Assembly (NCBI GenBank): GCA_014706385.1
Contig: JACGZH010000004.1
Span: forward strand, 1,116,001 to 1,180,000
Direction of reading: 5' to 3'
Length of the DNA stretch: 64,000 bases
Origin: Phaffia rhodozyma
Lineage: Eukaryota; Basidiomycota; Tremellomycetes; Cystofilobasidiales; Mrakiaceae
Shown piece by piece: positions 25,966 through 35,634 of this stretch (the stretch's first letter is position 1; every line of letters starts with the position of its first letter). Made by a program: the position numbers and the translations under genes. A model generated the notes under the pieces. It was not told where the DNA came from, ran no database searches, and worked only from the letters and a program-made list of their open reading frames with translations.

Positions 25966-27945
25966 ATGGTTTCAGCAAAGTCTCTTCTCTCCAAGTTTCC
26001 TATGCGTCCACCGGACATGACCGTCGACCATCTCGTAGTCGGAGGAGGTATGCATGATTAATCTCGCCCTACAATACCTAGCTCAGGCTCATTTTCTTGC
26101 ATCTTATTTAGGTGTCATTGGACTGGCGATATCTGAGGCTTTGGTCAAACGGTTTCCTCGAAAGACGACCTATCTTGTGGAACGCAAAAAAGCCGTCGGT
26201 CAAGAGACCAGGCGAGTCTCTCCATCTTCTACACATCGAACTCGACCGACTACTTGCTCTCAGACTTACCTTTAATTTTGCTTCGGGTGATCGACCGATT
26301 GTTTTTTTTTCCTTTACCCAGCTCTCGGAGTAGCGAGGTAATTCATGCTGGTATATGTACGTACTTCTACCAATCAGCCGTGTATAGATGTCCATAGATC
26401 AAGGCTAGAACGATCTATGTTTCTGTCTTATCCGACGAAATTTTAGACTACCCAAAGAACTCGCTCAAAACGCGATTCTGTACTCGAGGTAGAGATCTTC
26501 TCTACGAGCGTTGTAAAGCTGATTCTATTCCTCACAAGAAGACCGGCAAGGTAAACTCCATTTCCTTGAGTGTACCCTTCGTTTCCGGCCTAAAGCGGCT
26601 AACAATTGAGCTCGCCTTATTTGATCGAAATCGCGTCTAAATATGATAGCTCGTAGTGGCAGGGAAAAATAAACGTAATATTCTCTATGTCGGTGAATTA
26701 TTCTCTCACACGCAAGATCCGCTCGTCAACACCGAGTCGTTCTATCTTACCGGAGATGAAGCGAGAGAGATGGAGCCTGCGTTGTCACCCGAGTTGATGT
26801 GCGCTCTGTATTCTCGTGAGTTGATTGGTTTTTGTCGTCTTCGTTTCTGTGAAAGATAGCCAAAATCAAGTTCTGATGTTCTATATATCGCTCTCCCACT
26901 CAGCTCTGACGGGTATCGTCGACAGCCACAGCCTGATGAGCAGCATGCAATCCAACATCGAATCATCTCCCAACGGAGAGATCGTTCTCGGAACCCAAGT
27001 TCTACGAATCGAGCCTTCATTCGACCCGACACCTTCGAACCCAAACACTGGATACCTCGTCCAAATGCTTACTTCTGGTTCTACAACCCCCGACGTCATC
27101 CTCGCCAAATCACTGGTCCTCTCCACGGGTCTCTCGACGTTCCATCTGCTTAACTCTCTTCTGCCTTCAGACATTCCACAAATCACACCTCATTACGCCA
27201 AAGGAAGTTACCTGTCTTACTCTGGTAAGGGTGCCGAAGGAATCAATACGTTGATCTACCCTGTCCCTGAACAAGACATGACAGGATTGGGCACGCATCT
27301 GACGCTGGATCTAGACGGTAAAGTTAGATTCGGGCCGGATATAGAATGGATCGGAGAGAACGGGGAGTGGAAAGAGGATATGGACTTTTGGGAGAAACAA
27401 CTGGGACCGAGTGAAGAACGAAAGGAACTCATGTTCCGAGCTATCTCTTCCTATGTTCGTTTCTATCATGCTATTCCCTCTTTTGTTTTTCCAAAAAGAA
27501 AAAAGGAAACTTAATAGATCACATTTGTCTTCGCAGCTACCGAACGTCGAATATTCCGGTCTCAAACCAGATTATGCAGGTATAAGGCCCAACATCGTGG
27601 GTCCCGGGGAGACCAACCCGGACTTCAAGATTTATCACTCCATCCCTAAGTTACCCAACTTTGTGGGGTTGGCCAACATGTCTTCGCCTGGTTTGACTTG
27701 TGCGTCTGTTATCCCTTATCCTTTCCTCTTGTTCTTTCTTTCCAATCTCAGGATTGCTCATCTGTTCGCGTTTCCACAAAACAGCGAGTCTTGCTATAGG
27801 AGAAGGGATCGAACGATTTTTTGCCAGAGAGATATACGCTTCGGAACCGGAAGCAATCGAAGGTGAATTAGGACCAGTGGTAGGAAACACTAAGGAGGAA
27901 TGGTGGGGTGTTGCTGATAACAAACCTTGGTGGAAGGTCTGGTGA
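25966..27945 (+). CDS. FAD-dependent oxidoreductase, L-2-hydroxyglutarate dehydrogenase-like
   Basis: Flavoenzyme of the DAO fold; the closest family I recognise oxidises L-2-hydroxyglutarate to 2-oxoglutarate in mitochondria, a metabolite-repair reaction. The ATG at 25966 gives MVSAKSLLSKFPMRPPDMTV; the dinucleotide motif VVGGG-VIGLAISEALVKRF is split by an intron after GGG. Then come LVERKKAVGQETSSRSSEVI followed by HAG and YP, the family's SRNSEVIHAGIYY-like signature. NTESFYLTGDEAREMEPALS and GIVDSHSLMSSM follow, then KGSYLSY, and near the end PDYAGIRPNIVGPG and SSPGLT-SSLAIGEGIERFFA. The stop is at 27943-27945 after KPWWKVW. About 450 residues in roughly eight exons. L2HGDH fits better than glycerol-3-phosphate or D-amino-acid oxidases because of the VIHAG and PDYAGIRP blocks. 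Confidence 0.85.
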
Positions 27946-28172
27946 TACTACTTCTTCCTTCTTCTTTCTGCTTCCTTCTGTTTTCGTGGTTTGTTTCTTT
28001 CTTTAGAGTTAGAAATTCGCAATTTGTTAGGCGCAAACGGACGAAAATGATACAATCTTACATGGGGATATCTACGTGGAGAGGAGGAATCGAGGAGAAA
28101 AAGAAAGGTTCCAAAATAGCAAAAGAAAGAAAAGATGATGAGGACTGGATACACGTAAACAAAGCAAAGTTT

Positions 28173-31100
28173 TCACTCAAACATCCCTCTCCACATCTCT
28201 CCCCCTATCTCTCCCTTCAGATCCCTTAAAACTCTTCCAACTTCACTATCATCCAACCCTACACCCAGCGCTATTCTCCTGAAATCGTCGACTACGTTAA
28301 CAGATCCAAGCCCTGAGCCTTGGCCAATAGTCGAAGAAGCCACGTCGAGCGCATATGATGAAGAAAGCGAGGTCAGGATGGATAGATATTCGGATGATGT
28401 CAGTCGGGTTTTTGAAGGTGGGAGGGAAGTTAGAGAACTGAGGATTAAAGAATGGTTGTATTTTAACTGTGGATTAAGCATAACAAAATTTAGAAAAGAT
28501 TCAGCTTGCGCTCAAGTCTCCTGTAGTGAATAAGACAACGAAGCACAGATCAAGAAAACGAACTCTTCCCCATTCAATCTCTCCTACTCCCAACCGTCTC
28601 GTACATCTAACGACAGCGGCCAACATGACTTTTTCAAACAGCGAGCAATTCCTAACGAATTGCGCCGTCGGATTTTTGGACATTTCTGCCAACACCGCAG
28701 AGATCTGTTTAATCCGAACTGGTTTGGGTAGTTGTTTTGAAGGTTGTACAGGGATCGCTAGTTCAACCGCTCGTCTGTTCATCAAAGAAGTTCAGGCGCA
28801 TAGTCAATTTCTATCAGACGTGCCCATGCTTATTGGGAGGCTGTCTCAGAAGGGAGAACTGACCTGCAAACGTCAAGCATTCTTCTTGCATCACCTGTAA
28901 CACCCGTCGTTTTTGCAGCCGCCAGGATCAACGCTTCCTTCTCGATGACCTGATGATCCAGCTCCTTGGCTTTCTTCCGAATCTCCAAGTCAGGATGAGG
29001 AATCATTCGAGATTGTACAATCTCGACCAATTGGTCTCTTGTATATGGCGGGAAATTGATACGTTCCATTCCTTTTGATTCGCGCCAATGCGTACTCGCC
29101 AGCCGGTTAGTGAAAATCCTCAAAACGACGGATGAGACGAGAGGTTCCTCTGATGAGAACTTACCCATTCGACTCTTGACTCGACCAGCTAGTTTTTCCG
29201 GCATATCCATCGTGTTAGCTACTGCGATCACGACTAGTTGAGAGCCAGGCATTGTCGGCCAATTGAAAAAGTTGTAAACAACGTCTTGCTTGTTTGTAAA
29301 CATCTGATCCAGCTCGTCCATCAACACCACGCTAGAGACCCCAAAGCAACCCAGCTGTGTCAGAAAGACGTACGACATAATTTTTGTGAATAGTGACAAG
29401 GAGAGAACGCACTAGGTACACCGTCCAGGACCGATCATCGTTCGCTTGTTGCCCCCAAAGTAACCCTCAAGTCCTTTGAGCGCTGCTTTACCTGAGACCT
29501 GTCTCTGAGGTATCGAACCCTCATCTTCATTGTCATCGTCACTATCTCTTGCTCTCTCTTTGACTGCGGCCCCCGTTGCGGCACCTCGGAGAGCATTCCA
29601 GAGCACAACGTATGCATGCTCTGGGTCTGGAATCTTCAGACCGTTGATCTCAACATATTCGAATGGTAAAAGCTCCTGTCGATTCACAAATTTGAGGCAA
29701 ACCAAATGGCGATGAGAAAGATCCAAACCTATGTATGATCTAGAAAGAAGACTGGGAATGACGAGAACTTACCCCGTCAAGCGATTTCTGACGAAGTTCT
29801 CGAATAACTGCGTGAACAGTGGCAGTTTTTCCGGTTCCTGGCTGACCCGAGATATCTGTCCAAGATAAGTTTGGTAACTATGTAAGAAATCCAAGTTGAT
29901 CCTTTCGGTGGTGGCAAAAAATGAGGAGACAAACAGATACATCCACCACCGCCACCATCTATGACACCCTCAATCTTGACTTGAACCTCAGCGTACTGCT
30001 CTTCTCTGCATGGTAAACTTTCTGGGGTTGCCCCTACATGGAGTAGATGTAGCGCACGCTTGTATGGATCTGCGGGAAGCATCAGCTTTTTAGAAAGGAA
30101 CATAGTGATCCAAGCAAGATAATGTACATTTAGTCTGTGCGTGTTTGTGTTAAGTAGAAAAAGAAAGAGCTCACTTCATTTGGAAGGTCCATCAACGGTC
30201 TTGATTTGACACCTGCCCTTCTTCGCGCCACCACGATCGCCATCTTTTTCTTCCTCTCCGTCGCCTTCTTTGTCGCCTCCGCCGTGGTTTTAGAAGATGC
30301 TGCTTTCTCGTTGGCCTTGTCTGAAATCTTTTTTCCGGCTGCAGCTCCTCGCTTTCGCTTTTGCCCGGCTACTTCATTGCTTTCACCTTCAGTTGCTGAA
30401 ACCTCCTCCGCATCCTTCTCCTCCTCTTCCTCGACAACGATGACATCACTGGCCTCTTCGTCTTCCGATAGAACGCTAGGCTCAGAGGCTGGTTCATCCA
30501 ATCGAGGTTTCTTGTTAGTCCGAGATAATGGGGGTGTGGTTATGGAAGCCGACGCTTTTTGAGGAGTCGAATCCGTGGTGTTTGCTACTATTACTGCTGT
30601 ACTCTTGAGCGTAGCGCTGGAAACAGAATTTGTAGTAGGAGCTACTCTAGGCTTTGTGGGTGTAGCCGGGGGTAAGGCTTTTTTCTTTTGGATGGACGAT
30701 GAGAAAGCAACAGAGAAGGGCGGACAAGAAGTCAGCGCTCTATGATACATCAGCAGAAGAGGGAGCAGGGGATTATAAACAAACGATTGGACCAGGTCTC
30801 TTGGCGACCCATCTTTCTAACTCGCCCATTCCTTCAATTGCCTCCTTTCTAAAAACCTCCCATCCAGGGTGCCCAACGTCTTCAAATGACCATACATTTC
30901 CCGTCTTTGAATCCGCTATCGATCTACACCACCATGACCTACTTTCCCTCTTACTAAACGAAACTACTAGCTTCTCTATTTCTTTCGTGTTTTCATGATT
31001 GATCTGGTCAGAGACAACAACTTTGTCGAGTATGATCTCTCTGGAACATCTTCGGACTTCGTCATCCGGATTTACCGCCGAGGCCCAGTATAACTCGGTG

Positions 31101-31624
31101 GCATTGGCTTCTGAATCGTACGCTGGGCTCTTCTTCAAGGAAGTCTGAACTGTCCATGGGAGTTCTTTGAACCTGAGGAACCATTTGATGTCTACCCATC
31201 CCGATGAGTAAGCCTCTAGCTCTCTATCTACAAGGCTTTCCTTCTCTATATCCATAGGTCCTCTTGAGTCTGATCGAGGCAGGAACTCCCCAATTTGAAC
31301 GATAACGCCTACAGACGAGATTTTTGGATTGATGGTCTCGATGAACACCGTATCCCCTACACGATAATCTACATCTACATTGGGTTTTGCAGGCTGTTTC
31401 TTCTTGGTAGTAACTTTATTGCCTAGGGGAGTGACCGACCGAGTAAATCCAGAATACAGGATCGTTCGATTATCAGGAAACGTCGAGGAAGGCAATGGAT
31501 CAAGCCAGGTATATTCTGGACGATCCTCTGCGGTTTTCCTTGTAGATATTCGTTTGGGCGATGAAGGCGCAGGTGAAAACAATGGTAAAAGACTTCTTTG
31601 TTCCCTTCTTCTAGGTGTCGCCAT
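28173..31624 (-). CDS. ORC1: Origin recognition complex subunit 1 (ORC1)
   Basis: Largest ORC subunit; an AAA+ ATPase that binds replication origins and loads MCM with Cdc6. The start ATG at 31624-31622 reads MATPRRREQRSLLPLFSP. An N-terminal BAH domain occupies the first exon: YRVGDTVFIETINPKISSVG, WVDIKWFLRF, ELYWASAVNPDDEV, and TGNVWSFEDVGHPGWEVFRK. A disordered Lys/Glu/Ala-rich linker follows at 30130-30750. The AAA+ core shows Walker A ISGQPGTGKTATVHAV, then VEINGLKIPDPEHAYVVLWN, Walker B CFGVSSVVLMDELDQMFTNK, VIAVANTMDMPEKLAGRVKS, and ERINFPPYTRDQLVEIVQSR. The winged-helix end includes CSLFEKVMLAAVVRCTRRLG and stops at 28173 after GGEMWRGMFE. About 850-950 residues. It is distinguished from CDC6 and SIR3 by BAH plus an intact Walker A and B. 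Its promoter carries the MCB cluster listed separately. Confidence 0.95.
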
Positions 31625-32109
31625 GGTTCCTGTGTCGTTCGAGAGGGTGTTGTGGGTGATGCTCCTCGTGTGGTATGCCAACAGAACGACGAGCGATCAA
31701 GAGATCTCCAGGGGTCAAGACGCGTTGATCAAACGCGTAACCACAAGAAAAGCATACGCGCTACGCGTTAAGAGACGCGTCTCGGAGGCGATGGTTACAG
31801 ATTGGGTAACTCTCTGACCCGGACAGATTCGGTTGAGGATGATCAGTTTCTGAAGCCTCATGAGATCTATTGAATGAGACCTCTTAGAATGAGAGCAGAC
31901 GTCGTTCTCAGTAGGCTGTCGTCATTCACACTCTGAATCGTAAAGAGTTGCACCTTAGAGTTGTTGTAGTCGCAGCAGCAGCAGCAGAAGAGGCAAGACA
32001 GTAACTCATCATCAACCTGATGGTATATACAGTCGATACAAACATCTCATACAACGAAAGAAGAGGAAGATAACAACAAAGACAGAGAGGTTTACAACTG
32101 TTCGACAAT
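31625..32109. other. ORC1 promoter and 3' flank of the NDUFA6 gene
   Basis: Besides the MCB cluster this gap holds a short GCA triplet run at about 31972-31988. No coding sequence was seen; plus-strand frames across ORC1 exon 1 are antisense shadows. Confidence 0.5.
31720..31780. promoter_or_regulatory. Cluster of four ACGCGT (MCB) sites upstream of ORC1
   Basis: Perfect ACGCGT palindromes occur at 31720-31725, 31733-31738, 31763-31768 and 31775-31780, with an additional ACGCGC at 31756-31761. All lie within 61 bp, about 96-156 bp upstream of the ORC1 start. ACGCGT is the MluI cell-cycle box bound by MBF (Mbp1/Swi6-type) factors that drive G1/S transcription in fungi. Nothing else divergent starts here; the gene upstream, NDUFA6, ends at 32110. 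Confidence 0.85.
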
Positions 32110-33050
32110 CTAGTGGAAGTTCTGGACGTGGGACTCGTCTCGACTTGAAGAATGGAAATCAAATATGGACAAATTATGAGTTCATCGAGCACAAGAAACG
32201 AACAAAGATTCAACAGAGAGACATACCCGGCTAGGAACTTATCCATAAAGGTTTGCGGGGAAGCTGTTAGAAGGAAAGTTTAGTAGTACCTAATTAGCAA
32301 GAAGATCGATAGAATAGAATGGAAAAGAAAGATCGGAATGTTTGTTTCTATGAACGATCGTACCATTGTCCTACAACGCAAACAAGAAGAAACAACCGTT
32401 ATATGAGAAGCAGTTTTTGAGAAAGATGCTAGCAGGATATGATTCAACTAACCTCTTGCTCCTTGAACCAAGCCAAGACGTGAGGCTGATAAGCGATTGA
32501 AAGAAGGTCGTGATCGAAGTTTCGTCATACGAAATTTGTGAGTTCATATACTGAATACTGTTGTTTATATTTCCCAACTTGAAAAAATGACCACATACTG
32601 TTTGCTTCCAAATGTTCAACGTCTCCTGGTACTCCTGTCTGCCCTTCAGAAGCAAGATGTCAATCACTCGGACGTCGGTCACGTGCTTGTGCTTAGAGAA
32701 CTGTTCTCGGATCTTCGTTCGGAAGTCGTACACAGAGAGATCAAGTTGGTAGACCTGAACAACCTCTGGGGCCTTGATGTGGAGATATGATGGGTATATC
32801 ATTTCGATGGGTACATCAATTAATTGATCAGTTTAAACACCATACAAGGCGGTTGTAATTTTATGCAAGTCCTGGAAAGATGAGAAAGAGATACGACATA
32901 GGAGAAGGCCCAATAAAGAAAGACAATGTATGGATGGACACGAACCGCTCTGTACCAATCCCTATAAAGAACTCTAGCTCGAGAGGCAGCGTCCTTCAAG
33001 TCGGCTGACTGTCGGGTCATCACTGCAAGTCGGGCCGGAATGGTCGTCAT
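32110..33050 (-). CDS. NDUFA6: Mitochondrial complex I subunit NDUFA6 (B14, LYR-motif protein)
   Basis: Accessory matrix-arm subunit of NADH:ubiquinone oxidoreductase, an LYR protein that binds the mitochondrial acyl carrier protein. Exons are 33050-32940, 32772-32599, 32485-32453, 32370-32364 (7 nt), 32263-32227 and 32143-32110. They sum to 396 nt, or 131 residues plus stop, close to the size of known NDUFA6 proteins. The start ATG at 33050 reads MTTIPARLAVMTRQSADLKD. The LYR motif is RARVLYRDWYRAVR, with Tyr-Arg conserved. The second exon reads APEVVQVYQLDLSVYDFRTK, then HVTDVRVIDILLLKGRQEYQ and ETLNIWKQ, all family hallmarks. The end is ASPQTFMDKFLAG then RDESHVQNFH. Without the 7-nt exon the frame stops before the conserved FLAGRDE end. 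It faces the Rho4-like gene across 431 bp. Confidence 0.93.
32364..32370 (-). other. NDUFA6: 7-nt microexon of NDUFA6
   Basis: The minus-strand sequence GACAATG is flanked by an acceptor ending GTTGTAG and a donor GTACGA. It follows GAG (Glu) in phase 0 and supplies Asp-Asn plus the first base of the next codon (G + CT = Ala). Skipping it gives a frameshift with a TAG a dozen codons into the next exon. Confidence 0.8.
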
Positions 33051-33481
33051 CGTAGTTTCTTCTGATTGAGTGGTTCTTAGCTATGTTGTCAAGACTATCG
33101 GAGGACAGAACTATGGTCAGCAGATATCTATACAAGAGACGAAGGATGAGATGAAAGCAGCATATCGCATAAGATATATGTGTACTCACCGACTGATGGA
33201 TGATGGATGGTGTTTAACCCTGACTACTGATGAGAAGTTCAAGAAGCGAATGAGATCAAATGCGATGAGAACGCTGTTAGGGTTAGAGAAGATTACGTAA
33301 TTAGTAACCAATTCTCCCGAGGAGTAACCCAACAACTTGGTGAACAACATTCCGTTCTCTTTCTACCTTTAGTACTTACCCATCGTCCTTGCTCCCGTCT
33401 TTCGTTCTCTCTTTGTCATACTCAATCCCACCGAAGGACCTCTCCTGTCTGCTACAACATCATCGAAGGTGTAGTTGAGCG
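33051..33481. promoter_or_regulatory. Divergent promoter region, NDUFA6 / Rho4-like
   Basis: A 431-bp gap between divergent starts with T/C-rich stretches near 33350-33420 on the Rho4 side. No gene seen. Confidence 0.4.
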
Positions 33482-34775
33482 ATGAATGTAAGTGGAGTTT
33501 CTTCAGTTGAATACTAGGCGCTCCGAAGCTGGTCTTACTGCCTGCGTGCCATCTTTCGTTCGACCATAGACTAATCATAAAACACCTTCTTTTTTTCTCC
33601 TTATTCTTCACTTTTCTCTGTACTGCTTTCCGTTTGTTGAAACACACTGCATTCGATGAATTAATCCAGAACGACAGATCTCGACCGAGCACATCTTCTC
33701 GTCAACCGACGTCAGTCTCTAGGCAAAGCTACGAAGACTACTCTAAGCCTTCGACTGAGATTCCCAATCGAAGAAGACCGGATGTTTCCCGGAAACTCGT
33801 CGTTGTAGGAGATGGTGGTTGCGGAAAGACTTGTCTGCTGACCGTGTAAGCGTCTCTATCTACTCTCTGTCATGTTACTCATCGATTCTTCGTTTGTATA
33901 GATGAATTTAATATCGTTTGCCTCAAGAAGAGCCATTATCTGACTTTTTCTTGTGTTTGTGTTTGATACCTTTTCTTCAAATGCGCTAAATATCTCTATC
34001 CATCAGATATGCCCACGACCGGTTTCCAGTTGTTAGTAGATTTCCTCACATCCCAGTGATAGAACTCTGTCTTTGTTCAGTCTGTTTGCTCACTACGATC
34101 TACCCGGGATTCGAATAGAACTACGTTCCGACGGTGTTCGAAAACTTTGTGACTCAAGTTCAATATGAATCTAAAGTGGTTGAACTCGCTCTTTGGGATA
34201 CGGCTGGACAAGAAGATTTCGATAGGCTTCGACCACTCAGCTATAACGATACAGACGTTGTATTGATTGTCTTTGCATGCAATCATCGACCTAGTTTGGA
34301 AAATGTTAAAGACAAGGTTCGTTACATCATCTTGACGCTTATTCCCTTGTCTAGGTTTTGTTCCAATCAGAGAAGCTCCAAGAAAGAAAGGCTAACTAGA
34401 GTATGCTCTGTGAATGCTTTTACAAAGTGGCACCCCGAGATATCACACTTCCTTGAGAACACTCCCCTCCTTCTCGTCTGCGCCAAGATCGACCTGCGCA
34501 CAGACCCACAGACCTTAGCCTTGATGGCCGCCCAAGGAACACAACCCATATCTCGAGTAGAAGGTGAAGCTGTTGCTAGAGAGATTGGCGGAAAATACTT
34601 TGAGTGTTCGAGCAAGACCGGCGTAGGCGTCAAACAGGTTTTCGAAGGCGCGCTCAAGGAGAGTTTGAAGGGAAAGTTCTCATTTGGTATCGGAAGCGGG
34701 GGGAGTGGAGGAGGAGGAAGTGGAGGTGGAAATGGAGGAAGAGGAAAGAGAAAGAAGGGTTGCGTGGTGCTTTGA
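33482..34775 (+). CDS. Rho-family GTPase, Rho4-like, with CVVL CaaX box
   Basis: Membrane-anchored small GTPase; Rho4 proteins act in septation, wall synthesis and polarity in fungi. The start ATG at 33482 is followed by one more codon (AAT), then a GTAAGT donor; the second exon begins at 33670 (NDRSRPSTSSRQPTSVSRQS). Walker/G1 is GDGGCGKTCLLTVYAHDRFP, split across an intron. Switch I reads YVPTVFENFVTQVQYESK, and G3/switch II VELALWDTAGQEDFDRLRPL then SYNDTDVVLIVFA. G4 is LLLVCAKIDLR, with Ala where most Rho proteins have Thr. The Rho insert follows, then YFECSSKTG. The protein ends in a Gly/Ser linker, a polybasic GRGKRKKG and CVVL, predicting geranylgeranylation. About 248 residues. The N-terminal extension of roughly 40 residues and the LALWDTAGQEDFDRLRPLSY block favour Rho4 over Rho1, Rho2, Rho3 and Cdc42. 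Confidence 0.9.
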
Positions 34776-35634
34776 ATAGTATCCTTCGTACATGCAATTT
34801 CTTGTTCTTGTCCTTGCTTTCCCCTCTCTTGTTTTCTCTTGGGATTGTGCTGTCCGACTATTCAGTTTTCCTTGCTTCAGTTCTCCTGTATACCCTTTCC
34901 TGACTAGACGCTTCTAGGGCTTCCCTTCCTTCTTTTGACTTGTTGTCCGACTTCATGACCTACTGCTCCATTTTCTTATTGCTAAATTTTTTTTTTCTTT
35001 TACTTCTACGAAACGCGTTTCCTTCACTCTCTTTTTCTCCGCTATCTCCGGTCTTTACAGCTTTTTGTTCAACATTCCTTTCTTCTTCTCTCTAATCTTG
35101 CTTCTTTCCATGTCTGATACCCTCTTCTCTTCTTCCAAACACCCGGTCTTAAAGTTACTTCCTTCTTTTTTTTTTCTTTCGTTCTTTTCGTTGGGTTTCT
35201 TCCTTCTTTTAGTTAGATTTCAACGAGTATACTCATGACTGAAGTCTCATGTCCGAGCCTTCCTGCATGCCTTCTGCGCGACCCAGATCACCTCACATAG
35301 TCCTATTACCATACGACAACAGCTGTAATCATGTCTGTATATTGTACAGAAGAAAACGGTATATGTAAACGTGAGAGGTATCCTTGCTGTCGTCCCCTTC
35401 TGAAGGGATACATCCGGACGGGTTGAAAGATACTTAGAAACGTGAACAGTGTGTTCTGCTAGTTAATCACGGTCGTTGACCTCGCGCATGATTCTGTAGG
35501 ATCTGCTAGCTTCGTCCAAGGGTAAACGGCGCTGGGGTAACCTCCTGATACCTGTGCCTGGATATCCTAGGTGATTCTCCGAGGATCACACGCAGAAAGC
35601 GTAGATGAACTGTTTGATAAGCTAGATACAATCC
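34776..35634. other. Convergent intergenic region, no gene seen
   Basis: 859 bp. The left half (34780-35230) is strongly T/C-rich with several poly-T runs, as in long 3' untranslated regions. The right half (35280-35630) is balanced in composition; I examined it for tRNA-like cloverleaves and found none that I trust. Confidence 0.55.

Noticed and set aside
30206..30562. Plus-strand frame of 118 codons with hydrophobic and Ser-rich blocks
   Set aside because: Antisense to the Lys/Glu/Ala-rich linker of ORC1, which lies in an exon in frame with BAH and AAA+ parts.
35400..35600. Possible structured RNA gene in a balanced-composition gap
   Set aside because: I could not fold a tRNA cloverleaf or recognise box motifs of snRNA or snoRNA genes; a covariance-model search would decide.
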